Assembly (NCBI GenBank): GCA_947448955.1
Contig: CANFPU010000022.1
Location: 1-36,091, forward strand
From: Burkholderiales bacterium
GTDB taxonomy: Bacteria; Pseudomonadota; Gammaproteobacteria; Burkholderiales; Burkholderiaceae_C
Direction of reading: 5' to 3'
DNA: 36,091 bases
The position numbers were made by a program, and so were the translations under genes. The notes under the pieces are model-generated. The model ran no database searches. It was not told the DNA's origin and worked only from the letters and a program-made list of their open reading frames with translations. Shown here in pieces: positions 25,522 through 33,480 of this stretch (its first letter is position 1; the number at the start of each line of letters is the position of its first letter).

Positions 25522-26376
25522 ATGCTCACTGACCAGCAGCAAGACCAGTACCAGGCCGAAGGCTACCTCGTATTGCCGGGCTTCAAGCCCGACCATGACT
25601 TGGCCACACTGCGCGAACGCGGCCGGCGAATCGTCGAGGCATTCGACGCCGAGTCACACCACAGCGTCTTCTCGACCCGCGACCAGCGACAGCGCAGCGC
25701 CGATTCGGTGTTCCTGGACTCGGCTGAAGGCATCGAGTGCTTCTTTGAGGCAGAGGCCTTCGACGCGGCGGGTCGGCTGCGTCAATCCAAGGCACTGTCG
25801 ATCAACAAGATCGGCCATGCACTGCACGACCTGGACCCCGTGTTCGATCGGTTTTCGCGCACCCCGGCATTGGCGGCGCTGGCGGCCGACCTCGGACAGG
25901 TCGATCCTCAGCTCTGGCAGTCGATGTTGATCTTCAAGCAGCCAGGCATCGGCGGCGAGGTCAGCTGGCACCAGGATGCGAGCTTCTTCGACACAACGCC
26001 AACGTCGGTGACAGGTTTCTGGTTTGCGCTTGAGGACGCCACCATGGACAACGGCTGCCTGTGGGTGGCGCCGGGTGGCCATCGCGGACCGCTGCGCGAG
26101 CGCTATGTGCGCGAGGGCGACAGCCTGCGCATGGAGCCGCTGGACGCCACGCCCTGGCCCGCCGAGGCGCTGCCGTTGGAGGTGGCGGCCGGAACGCTGG
26201 TGTGCCTGCACGGCATGCTGCCGCACCACAGCCTGGCCAACCGCTCGGCCAGGTCACGCCAAGCCTATACCTTGCATGCCACCGATGGCCGAGCCCGATA
26301 CGCCGAGCACAACTGGCTTCGCCGCAGCCCGGCGCTCCCCGTGCGTGGATTCGGTGATGGACCCAGCGCCGGGTGA
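25522..26376 (+). CDS. Phytanoyl-CoA dioxygenase (PhyH) family protein
   Basis: A 284-residue Fe(II)/2-oxoglutarate-dependent oxygenase by family. The facial triad is H150 and D152 in SWHQDASFF with a distal histidine at H235 or H236 in MLPHHSLANRS; R245 nearby could bind 2-oxoglutarate. The N-terminal DQYQAEGYLVLPGF is typical of PhyH proteins. It would hydroxylate an unknown small molecule in the cytoplasm; the family includes ectoine, quorum-signal and secondary-metabolite hydroxylases as well as acyl-CoA ones. It is first in a plus-strand pair with the SDR (43 bp apart) and divergent from the amidohydrolase. Confidence 0.85.
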   Translation: MLTDQQQDQYQAEGYLVLPGFKPDHDLATLRERGRRIVEAFDAESHHSVFSTRDQRQRSADSVFLDSAEGIECFFEAEAFDAAGRLRQSKALSINKIGHALHDLDPVFDRFSRTPALAALAADLGQVDPQLWQSMLIFKQPGIGGEVSWHQDASFFDTTPTSVTGFWFALEDATMDNGCLWVAPGGHRGPLRERYVREGDSLRMEPLDATPWPAEALPLEVAAGTLVCLHGMLPHHSLANRSARSRQAYTLHATDGRARYAEHNWLRRSPALPVRGFGDGPSAG

Positions 26377-26419
26377 ATCGGCCCCGCATGCTCACAAGAC
26401 TCTGAAAGCCCTGCCCGAC

Positions 26420-27271
26420 ATGAAGCATTTCAACGACAAAGTGGCCGCGATCACCGGTGCGGCATCGGGTATCGGCCGAGCGCTGGCGCTGGCGTTGGCC
26501 GGCCGCGGCTGCCACTTGGCGCTGTCCGATATCGACCCGGTCGGATTGGCGGCCACCGCAGCGCTGGCGAGCCAGCGCAACCCGGGGCTGCGCATCAGCA
26601 CGGCGCAGGTCGACACCGCCGACCGCGCAGCGGTCTATGCCTGGGCCGACCAGGCGGCCGCGTCGCACGGCCAAATCCACCTGATCTTCAACAATGCCGG
26701 CGTGGCGCTGTCGACGACGCTCGAACATGTGAAGCGCGAAGACTTCGAGTGGCTGATGTCGATTAACTTCTGGGGCGTGGTCTGGGGCACGCAGGCCTTC
26801 CTGCCGCACTTGCGAGCGTCAGGCGACGGCCACGTGGTCAACCTGTCGAGCCTGTTCGGCCTGATGTCGCTGCCCTTGAACGGCTGCTACAACGCCTCGA
26901 AGTTCGCCGTGCGCGGCTACACCGAGGCCTTGCGAATGGAGCTCGAACTGGTCAAAGCACCCGTCAGCGCGACCTGCGTCCACCCGGGTGGCGTTCGCAC
27001 CCAGATCGCCCGGCAAGCCAGGTGGGATCCGAGCGCTTCGCTGATCACCGGACGCGATACCGAGAAGTCCCGCGCCCGTTTTGACCAACTGCTCAACGGC
27101 ACTTCGGCCGAGTCGGCTGCGCTGCAGATCCTGCGCGCGGTCGAGCGCAACCAGCGCCGGGTGCTGGTCGGTCGCGACGCCAAGCTGGCCGACAAGCTGC
27201 TGCGCCTGCTCGGGTCGTGGTACCAACCGCTGGTGCTGGCCGCCGCGCGGCGCGCAGCACGCCGGCGCTGA
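26420..27271 (+). CDS. Short-chain dehydrogenase/reductase
   Basis: A 283-residue classical SDR: cofactor motif TGAASGIG at 12-19, NNAG at 90-93, catalytic S142/S143 and the Y156-x3-K160 pair in CYNASKFA. The position after the second strand (LSDIDP) has an aspartate, which favours NAD(H). The basic, arginine-rich C-terminus with a hydrophobic stretch (SWYQPLVLAAA) is common in SDRs that sit with Baeyer-Villiger monooxygenases, such as those of the mycobacterial mymA operon; a BVMO-type gene lies 2 kb away here. The ATG at 26420 was chosen; an in-frame ATG at 26357 overlaps the PhyH gene. It would oxidise an alcohol or reduce a ketone of unknown identity. Confidence 0.88.
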   Translation: MKHFNDKVAAITGAASGIGRALALALAGRGCHLALSDIDPVGLAATAALASQRNPGLRISTAQVDTADRAAVYAWADQAAASHGQIHLIFNNAGVALSTTLEHVKREDFEWLMSINFWGVVWGTQAFLPHLRASGDGHVVNLSSLFGLMSLPLNGCYNASKFAVRGYTEALRMELELVKAPVSATCVHPGGVRTQIARQARWDPSASLITGRDTEKSRARFDQLLNGTSAESAALQILRAVERNQRRVLVGRDAKLADKLLRLLGSWYQPLVLAAARRAARRR

Positions 27272-27272
27272 G

Positions 27273-27776
27273 CTACAGCCCGGACCTGGCTCTGGCGCCG
27301 TAGACATCGGCGATCCGGACCTTGGCAAAGCCCTGCTCGTAGGGCGACAAGATCTTGATGGTGATCGCGACATGCTCGAACTTCCAGCCATCGGCGCAGC
27401 GCCGATAGCGATCGTCGTAGCGCGCTGACAACCAATGCGCCTGCTCGCCACCCGGCAAAGCGTAGACCATCGGCTGCCAGAGGTACCACTGGCCGGTCGC
27501 GCGGTCGCCATCGACCTCGATCACCGGGTTGGTGACCATGTGTAACGCGAATGGCACGCGTGCCGATGAGCCGCGGAAGAAGCTGCGGATCGCTTCGCGC
27601 CCATCATGCAAGCCCATCGCGCCACCATCCCAGATGGCGTCGTCGGTGAAGAGTTCGGCCAAGCGGTCGGCGTCGTAGCCGGCGTCGCAGTGCGCGCAGT
27701 AGCGGTGCTTGAGCTGTTTGATCGCCTCCACATCGGCCAGCCATTGCAGCAACTTCAGTGCTTCAGCATCCATCAT
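27273..27776 (-). CDS. SnoaL/NTF2-like family protein
   Basis: A 167-residue single-domain protein of the SnoaL-like (NTF2 cone fold) type. Typical features: the N-terminal VEAIKQLKHRYCAHCDAGYD, with DxD-type acidic residues in AELFTDDAIWDGG, a GREAIRSFFRG helix, and HMVTNPVIEVDGDRATG leading into the beta sheet. Members include ring hydroxylases' small subunits, ketosteroid isomerases, dehydratases and cyclases, so the reaction cannot be named. It ends one base from the stop of the convergent SDR. AAGGGCTGGAC precedes tandem ATGs at 27776 and 27773. Confidence 0.82.
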   Translation of the reverse strand: MMDAEALKLLQWLADVEAIKQLKHRYCAHCDAGYDADRLAELFTDDAIWDGGAMGLHDGREAIRSFFRGSSARVPFALHMVTNPVIEVDGDRATGQWYLWQPMVYALPGGEQAHWLSARYDDRYRRCADGWKFEHVAITIKILSPYEQGFAKVRIADVYGARARSGL

Positions 27777-27872
27777 GTCCAGCCCTTTCTAGAACGGAAT
27801 TGGCAAGCCCGCCGAACCTGCTGGCGGTCAGCCGGGCTCGCGCCAGCGGATCGGACGCGGTACCGGCGCGAG

Positions 27873-27922
27873 CCAACGTGCGAGCCTAGCCACAAACCAA
27901 CGTGCGAACCAACATGCGAACC
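27873..27922. repeat. 12-bp-period degenerate repeat upstream of the SnoaL-like gene
   Basis: CCAACGTGCGAGCC (27873-27886), CCAACGTGCGAACC (27897-27910) and CCAACATGCGAACC (27909-27922) are spaced by 24 and 12 bp, so the underlying period is 12 bp with one decayed unit. The array lies in the 266-bp gap between the SnoaL-like gene and the divergent aminotransferase, in which I saw no clear promoter. Confidence 0.7.
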
Positions 27923-28042
27923 ACTGCGCAGTCTAGCGCCGGCCGGGGCTGAACCCTGGCGCTGAGGGCGTTTGGTACCGGTCATGGCTCGGGGCCTTAG
28001 CATCGGCACTTCGCCCATTGCCACGCCGCTGCCCTGTCCACC

Positions 28043-29287
28043 ATGCCTGCCCACTTTTCCAGCCCCAGAATCTCCGGTCGTCGCTTGCTGCAGTCCCCTG
28101 GCCCGACGCCGGTACCCGACGAGGTGCTGCATGCGATGGCGCGACAACCCATGGACATGGGCGACCCGAGGCTGGACGACACCATCGCAGCCTGCGAGTC
28201 CGGCCTGCGTCGGCTGCTGCACAGCGACAGCGCCGAAGTCTTCTTCTACGCCACCAACGGCCATGGCGCCTGGGAGGCCGTGGTCGAGAACCTGGTACCA
28301 CCGGGCGGCGCGGTGCTGATCCCGGGCACCGGCCATTTCTCCGAGTCCTGGGCGGTGCAGACCGAGGCGCTGGGCCGGCGGGTGGTCCGCACGCCCTGGC
28401 AGCCGGGCTGGGCGATCGACACCGAGGCGCTCGCACAGGCGCTGCGCGACGACACCGACCAACAGATCGTCGCCGTGTTCGTGGTCCACACCGACACCTC
28501 CAGCGGCATCACCAGCGATCTGCGGGCGATCCGAAGCGCGATGACGGCCACCGGCCATCCAGCGCTGCTGGTGGTCGACGCGGTGGCTTCGCTGGGCTGT
28601 ACACCGATCGACATGGACGCACTGCCCGCCAATGTGGTGCTGAGCGCATCGCAAAAAGGCTTGATGACGCCGCCCGGCGTGGGCATGGTCGCGGTCGACG
28701 CGATGGCCTGGCAGCAAGCCGAAAGCAACCCCGCGCCCCGTTTTTACTGGGACTGGCGGCTGCGCCGCAGCCCGCTGAACTACCGCAAGTTCTGCGGCAC
28801 GCCACCCCAAACCCTGTTGTTCGGACTCGAAGCCGCCTTTGGGCTGATCGCGTTGGAAGGCGAAGCGGCGCTGTACGCCAGGCATCGACGCCTCGCAGGT
28901 GCGGTGCAGGCCGCCGTCGCGGGCTGGGCCGAGGCGGGTGCGCTCGGATTCTTCGCCCGCGACCCGGCCAGCCGGTCGGTATCGGTGACGACCATCACTG
29001 TGCCTGAGGGCGTGGACATCGACGCATTGCGCGCGGTCGCTCGTGACCACTTCGGCGTCGCGATCGCCGGCGGGTTGGGCCCGTTGACGGGCAAGGCCTT
29101 CCGCATCGGCCACCTCGGGGACAGCAATCCGGCCACCATCCTGGGCTGCTTGGGCGCGTTGGAAGCCGCGATGCTGGTGCAGGGCATTGCGTTCGGACGC
29201 GATGGCTTGAGACGCGCGGTCGACCATTTGGTCGCCGACGATGCCTTGCCAGCGCAGGGCACCGCATCGCCATCAGGTCCGCGCTAA
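28043..29287 (+). CDS. Class V aminotransferase (alanine/serine-glyoxylate aminotransferase-like)
   Basis: A 414-residue pyridoxal-phosphate enzyme of fold type I, class V. The N-terminal LLQSPGPTPVPDEVLHAM is the usual AGT-like opening. The cofactor-binding D179 is in LVVDAVASLG, and the Schiff-base lysine is K205 in SASQKGLMTPPGVG; TNGHGAWEA at 71-79 forms the phosphate cup. It would move an amino group between alanine, serine or a related donor and glyoxylate or another 2-oxo acid. No neighbour points clearly to a glyoxylate or serine pathway here. The ATG at 28043 is consistent with family length; it is divergent from the SnoaL-like gene. Confidence 0.88.
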   Translation: MPAHFSSPRISGRRLLQSPGPTPVPDEVLHAMARQPMDMGDPRLDDTIAACESGLRRLLHSDSAEVFFYATNGHGAWEAVVENLVPPGGAVLIPGTGHFSESWAVQTEALGRRVVRTPWQPGWAIDTEALAQALRDDTDQQIVAVFVVHTDTSSGITSDLRAIRSAMTATGHPALLVVDAVASLGCTPIDMDALPANVVLSASQKGLMTPPGVGMVAVDAMAWQQAESNPAPRFYWDWRLRRSPLNYRKFCGTPPQTLLFGLEAAFGLIALEGEAALYARHRRLAGAVQAAVAGWAEAGALGFFARDPASRSVSVTTITVPEGVDIDALRAVARDHFGVAIAGGLGPLTGKAFRIGHLGDSNPATILGCLGALEAAMLVQGIAFGRDGLRRAVDHLVADDALPAQGTASPSGPR

Positions 29288-29351
29288 CCCGACGCAGCAA
29301 TGGTGGCGAACGGGCGTCGAAGGCTGGTTGCAAGCCAACGACAGCAAACCT

Positions 29352-30971
29352 TCAAGCCAATACGAAACCCTCATAACCCTGGCGCACCACGTCGTCGCAC
29401 TTGTCCACATAGGCAGGAAAGCCGAACAGCGGCATGAAGATCCGCGGCTTGCCGGCGATGTTGGCGCCCAGGTACCAGGAGTTGCAGTTCAGGTAGATGG
29501 TGCGGGCCGCCACCGTGTTGACGTGGGCCACATAGGCTTGCTCGGCCTCGGCCGTGGCCTCGATGGTGCGCAGGCCTCGCGAACGCAGATCGGCGATGCA
29601 ATCGGTGATCCAATTCACCTGGTGCTCGATGGCGACGATCACGTTGGTAACGGCCGAGGTGCTGCCTGGGCCCACCAGGTTGAACAGGTTGGGGAAGCCG
29701 GCCACCGCCATGCCCAGGTAATTCAGCGGCCCAGCACGCCATTTGTCCTGGATGCTGACCCCACCGCGTCCGCGCAAATCCATCCGCAGCACGGTGCCCG
29801 TCATCGCGTCGAAGCCTGTGGCCAACACCAAGGTGTCCAAGCGGTGCTCGACGCCGCCAGCGACCAAGCCCTGAGGCGTGAAGTGCTCGATCGGCGCTTT
29901 CTGCAGATCGACCAGGTGCACATTGGGCCGGTTGAAGGTGGTGTAGTAACCAGTATCCACGCACAGCCGCTTGCAACCGATCGGGTGGGTTGGGCAAAGT
30001 GCTTCGGCCGTGACTGGATCGTGCACGGTTTGGCGGATCTTGCGCCGTACGAAGTCGCCCGCCAACTCGTTGGACTGCGGGTTGAGGATCAGGTCGTTGA
30101 AAGCGCCCAGCAAACCAAAGCCACCGACGCGCCAGCGTGCCTCGAACAGTTCTTCTCGCTGCTCGGGCGACACCGAATGAGCCGGGAACATATTGGGCGG
30201 CAGCATCGAGCCGAAACCCCCCATCATCTTGCGGTTGCGCGCACGAAAACCCGGGTAGTCCGCCTTCACGGCGGCTTCGAGCTCAGGGTCGAGCGGGCCG
30301 TTGTGCGCCGGCACCGCGTAGGTGGCTGTGCGCTGGAACACGGTAAGCACGGCTGCCTGCTCAGCGATCACCGGAATGGACTGCACGCCCGATGAGCCCG
30401 TGCCGATCACACCGACGCGATGGCCGTTGAAATCCACCGCCTGCTCGGGCCAGCCTGCGGTATGCAGGACCCGGCCCTTGAAGTCAGCCAGACCCGGAAA
30501 ATCGGGCTGGTTGGGCGTTGAGAGCGGCCCTGCGGCCAGCAGCAGGAAGCGCGCCGACCAACGCTCGCCGCGGTCTGACCAGGCCTGCCAGCCCTGCGCG
30601 GCCTCGTCAAATTGCGCGCCGGCGAGGCGGGTGTTGAATTGGATGCCATCGCGCAGCCCAAACCGGTCGGTGACATGGTTGGCATAACGCAGCAACTCGG
30701 CCTGCGCGGCGTAGCGCTCGCTCCAGTGCCAGTCCTGCTGCAGCGCTTCATCGAAGCCGAACGAATACTCCAGGCTCTGGATGTCGACCCGCGCGCCCGG
30801 GTAGCGGTTGTGGTACCAAGTACCGCCGACGCCAGCGGCCGCTTCGATCACCCGGGCCTTCAAGCCCAAACGACGGGCGCGGTACAGCAGGTACAGCCCG
30901 GCAAAACCGGCACCGACGATCAACAGATCCAGCGTTGGCGCGGGCGTGGCATGGGCTTGGGTGTCGGGCAT
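29352..30971 (-). CDS. Flavin-containing monooxygenase, Baeyer-Villiger type
   Basis: A 539-residue class B flavoprotein monooxygenase. It has two Rossmann motifs, GAGFAG at 20-25 (FAD) and GTGSSG at 190-195 (NADPH), flanking the Baeyer-Villiger fingerprint FKGRVLHTAGWP at 164-175. GGTWYHNRYPGARVD near 49-63 is typical of cyclohexanone/phenylacetone monooxygenase-like enzymes, as is the late LATGFDAMTG. It should insert oxygen next to a ketone, giving an ester or lactone, using NADPH and O2. The start at 30971 (MPDTQAH) is preferred over 31001, but neither has a strong ribosome site. It follows the TctC gene by 70 bp on the same strand. An SDR lies nearby and could supply the ketone. Confidence 0.9.
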   Translation of the reverse strand: MPDTQAHATPAPTLDLLIVGAGFAGLYLLYRARRLGLKARVIEAAAGVGGTWYHNRYPGARVDIQSLEYSFGFDEALQQDWHWSERYAAQAELLRYANHVTDRFGLRDGIQFNTRLAGAQFDEAAQGWQAWSDRGERWSARFLLLAAGPLSTPNQPDFPGLADFKGRVLHTAGWPEQAVDFNGHRVGVIGTGSSGVQSIPVIAEQAAVLTVFQRTATYAVPAHNGPLDPELEAAVKADYPGFRARNRKMMGGFGSMLPPNMFPAHSVSPEQREELFEARWRVGGFGLLGAFNDLILNPQSNELAGDFVRRKIRQTVHDPVTAEALCPTHPIGCKRLCVDTGYYTTFNRPNVHLVDLQKAPIEHFTPQGLVAGGVEHRLDTLVLATGFDAMTGTVLRMDLRGRGGVSIQDKWRAGPLNYLGMAVAGFPNLFNLVGPGSTSAVTNVIVAIEHQVNWITDCIADLRSRGLRTIEATAEAEQAYVAHVNTVAARTIYLNCNSWYLGANIAGKPRIFMPLFGFPAYVDKCDDVVRQGYEGFVLA

Positions 30972-31041
30972 GGTGGCAAAGTGGACAGCGGAGCCACGCA
31001 TTGTGCTGTTTTGCCAGCCGGCCCGTTCAGGCGCCAGGCCG

Positions 31042-32034
31042 TCAGCCCATCTTGATGCCGCGCTTGCGGATCAACGCGCCCCAGCGCAGGGTCTCGCTGG
31101 CGATCAGCGCATCGAACGCGGCGGCGCCCAGCGCCAGGACCTCGGCGTCGATCGCCTCCAGCTTGGCGCGGTTGTCGACTTGGGCCAGGGTCTGCAGGAA
31201 CTGCTCGCCCAGGTAGGACACCACCGGCGCGGGTGTCCGGGCCGGCGCGGCCACGCCATACCAGGATTGCACCAGCACGTCCGGAAAACCGGCCTCGGCA
31301 ATGGTGGGTAGGTCGGGCAGCGAGCGCGTGCGCTTGGCGGTGTTGGCCGCGAGCGCCCGCAGCTTGCCGGCCTGGATCAGCGGCAGCGCCAGGCTCTGAG
31401 AGATCATGCCGAAGTGAAGCCGGCCTTCGGCCATGTCGATCAGCGCTGGCGGCTGGCCGCGGTAGTTGATGTTGGCGACCTTGATGCCGGTGCGCTCGAA
31501 CAGCATCTCCTGGCCCAGGTGGTGCGAGCTGCCGGTGCCCGGATTGGGCACGTTGAGCTCGCCCGGCTTGCTGCTGGCCAGCGCGATCAGCTCCTTCATC
31601 GTCTTGACCGGCAGCCCGCTCCAGGCGACGAACACCGACGGCGGCGCGGCGATCGCGCAGACACCGGCAAAGTCCTTGCTGCGACCCGCCATGTCGGCCA
31701 TCAAGTGCTCGCCCACCGACACGAGGGGCGTTGCCGCGAGCAAGGTGTAGCCGTCGGCGGGCGACTGCGCCACCGCCGTCAAGCCGATGCGGCCGTCGGC
31801 GCCGGTGCGGTTCTCGACCAGCAGGCGCTGAGGCAATTCGGCCGACAACGGGTCGACCACGGCACGCAGCACCACATCGACGATGCCACCGGCCGGGTAA
31901 GGCACGATCAGCTTGATCGTCTTGTTGGGAAACCCGCCCGGCCCGGCGGGGCGCGACTGGGCGCGCAACGCTGCAGGCAGGGCAGCCGCCGCCAGCAAAG
32001 CGATTGCGCGGGTCTGTAATTGGCGTCGATCCAT
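31042..32034 (-). CDS. Bug/TctC-family periplasmic substrate-binding protein
   Basis: A 330-residue periplasmic solute-binding protein of the tripartite tricarboxylate transporter type. The signal peptide is MDRRQLQTRAIALLAAAALP..., with a cleavage site near residue 25 (LRAQ). IKLIVPYPAGGIVDVVLR and the later NPGTGSSHHLGQEML and ANINYRGQPPALIDM are family hallmarks. GGAG stands 9 bp before the ATG at 32034, which decides against the ATG at 32046. No tctA or tctB genes for the membrane part are nearby, as is usual for the many orphan Bug proteins of Burkholderiales. The ligand is unknown; its position upstream of the BVMO gene suggests a substrate for that pathway. Confidence 0.92.
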   Translation of the reverse strand: MDRRQLQTRAIALLAAAALPAALRAQSRPAGPGGFPNKTIKLIVPYPAGGIVDVVLRAVVDPLSAELPQRLLVENRTGADGRIGLTAVAQSPADGYTLLAATPLVSVGEHLMADMAGRSKDFAGVCAIAAPPSVFVAWSGLPVKTMKELIALASSKPGELNVPNPGTGSSHHLGQEMLFERTGIKVANINYRGQPPALIDMAEGRLHFGMISQSLALPLIQAGKLRALAANTAKRTRSLPDLPTIAEAGFPDVLVQSWYGVAAPARTPAPVVSYLGEQFLQTLAQVDNRAKLEAIDAEVLALGAAAFDALIASETLRWGALIRKRGIKMG

Positions 32035-32123
32035 GGCGATCTCCATCGGCGGTTTGGCCAGGATTGTGGCTCGCCGGCGGCCAAGGCTGGCCGCCGGAGA
32101 CGGTGTCTCCAGATTGGGGCCTG

Positions 32124-32183
32124 GCGTCTGGACCAAGGTCTGGACTAGCGTCTAGACCAGCGTCTCGATCAGCGTCTCGATCA
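32124..32183. repeat. 12-bp tandem repeat across the deoA stop codon
   Basis: Five consecutive 12-bp units on the plus strand: GCGTCTGGACCA, AGGTCTGGACTA, GCGTCTAGACCA, GCGTCTCGATCA and GCGTCTCGATCA. The last two are identical; the others differ by 1-3 bases. The deoA stop codon (32154-32152) falls in the third unit, so the array forms the last residues of DeoA (IETLIETLV) and extends into the gap before the TctC gene. Confidence 0.85.
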
Positions 32184-33474
32184 CGACCGGACCGACAGGC
32201 GCCGCAACCTCCGCCAGCGTGATCGCCGCGAGCAGGCTCTGGCAGGCGGCCTGGGCCTCGGCCGCATTGGCGGCATGCACCCGCAACAAGGGGTCGCCAG
32301 CCCGCAGCAAGCTGCCCTGCGGCCGGATATCAGACAAGCCCACGCGTGGGTCGACCGTGTCGCCAGCGCGCCTGCGCCCGCCACCCAGCTCGACGACCAC
32401 CAGTCCGAGCGCGCGAGCATCCATCGAAGCGAGCACGCCGTCACGCGGCGCGACCAGGTCGACCTGCACCGGCGCTGCCGGCAGCCGCGCATCGGTCAAC
32501 ACATCGGCGGGGCCGCCCAGCCCGGCCACCATGCGTGCAAAGCATTCGGCGGCGCGGCCGCTGCTCAGCGCGGCTTCGGCCAGCGCTTGGCCGGCAGCCA
32601 GCGTGGGCGCCAAACCGCCGAGCTGCAGCAACTGTGCCGACAGCGCCAGCGTCAGCGCCAGCAGACGCGGTTCGCGCACAGCGCCGGTCAGGAAATCCAG
32701 GCTCTCAGCCACCTCGAGCGCGTTGCCCGCGGTGCGGCCCAGCACCTGGTCCATGTCGGTGATCAGCGCACGGCAAGGCAGACCGGACGCACCGGCCACC
32801 TCGACCAAGCTGCGCGCGAGTGTGCGTGCGTCATCCAGGCGATGCATGAACGCGCCATTGCCGAGCTTGACGTCGAGCACCAGGGCTTGCAGACCGGCGG
32901 CGAGCTTCTTGCTCAGAATGCTGGCGGTGATCAACGGCACCGATTCGACCGTCGCGGTGACATCGCGAATCGCATACAGCCGCCGGTCGGCAGGTGCCAG
33001 ATCGGCACTGGCGCCAACGATCGCGCAGCCGGCCTCGCGCAGCACGCGCAACAACTGCTCGCGCGGCGGTGCGACCGCATAACCCGGCAGCGCTTGCAGC
33101 TTGTCGAGCGTGCCACCGGTGTGGCCCAAGCCACGACCCGAGACCATCGGCACCACACCGCCGCAGGCAGCGACGATCGGTGCGAGCACCAGGCTGACCT
33201 TGTCGCCGACGCCACCGGTCGAGTGCTTGTCGAGCACCGGCCCGGCCAGACCGGCATCAGACCAGTCCAGCACCAGGCCCGAATGCGTCATCGCCTGTGT
33301 CAATGCGACGCACTCGCCGCGTGTCATGCCCTTCAGCAGGATGGCCATCGCCATCGCTGCGACCTGGCCCTCGCTCCAGCGCTCATCGACCAGACCGTGC
33401 ACAAAAGCCTGAATCTGCGCCTCGCTCAGCGTGCCCCCGTCGCGCTTGACCCCGATCAGTGACTGCGCGAGCAC
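32152..33474 (-). CDS. deoA: Thymidine phosphorylase
   Basis: A 440-residue cytoplasmic enzyme that splits thymidine (and deoxyuridine) with phosphate to the base and deoxyribose-1-phosphate. Phosphate- and substrate-binding KHSTGGVGDKVSL begins at residue 83, and SGRGLGHTGGTLDKL lies at 112-126; both match DeoA/PyNP. The N-terminus (LAQSLIGVKRDGGTLSEAQI) aligns with E. coli DeoA, which supports the GTG start at 33474, 6 bp after the 5'-nucleotidase stop. The C-terminus ends in a duplicated IETL encoded by a 12-bp tandem repeat. It belongs to the nucleoside-salvage operon with deoC. Confidence 0.94.
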   Translation of the reverse strand: MLAQSLIGVKRDGGTLSEAQIQAFVHGLVDERWSEGQVAAMAMAILLKGMTRGECVALTQAMTHSGLVLDWSDAGLAGPVLDKHSTGGVGDKVSLVLAPIVAACGGVVPMVSGRGLGHTGGTLDKLQALPGYAVAPPREQLLRVLREAGCAIVGASADLAPADRRLYAIRDVTATVESVPLITASILSKKLAAGLQALVLDVKLGNGAFMHRLDDARTLARSLVEVAGASGLPCRALITDMDQVLGRTAGNALEVAESLDFLTGAVREPRLLALTLALSAQLLQLGGLAPTLAAGQALAEAALSSGRAAECFARMVAGLGGPADVLTDARLPAAPVQVDLVAPRDGVLASMDARALGLVVVELGGGRRRAGDTVDPRVGLSDIRPQGSLLRAGDPLLRVHAANAAEAQAACQSLLAAITLAEVAAPVGPVVIETLIETLV

Positions 33475-33480
33475 GGCGCT

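Noticed and set aside
27773..29227. A 484-codon minus-strand frame opposite the class V aminotransferase
   Set aside because: The aminotransferase has clear PLP motifs on the plus strand; this frame is Arg/Gln/His-rich with no motif and runs into the SnoaL gene start.
29241..30395. A 384-codon plus-strand frame opposite the flavin monooxygenase
   Set aside because: Antisense to conserved BVMO motifs and without recognisable domain.
32275..33462. A 395-codon plus-strand frame opposite deoA
   Set aside because: deoA is unmistakable; the opposite frame is a composition shadow.
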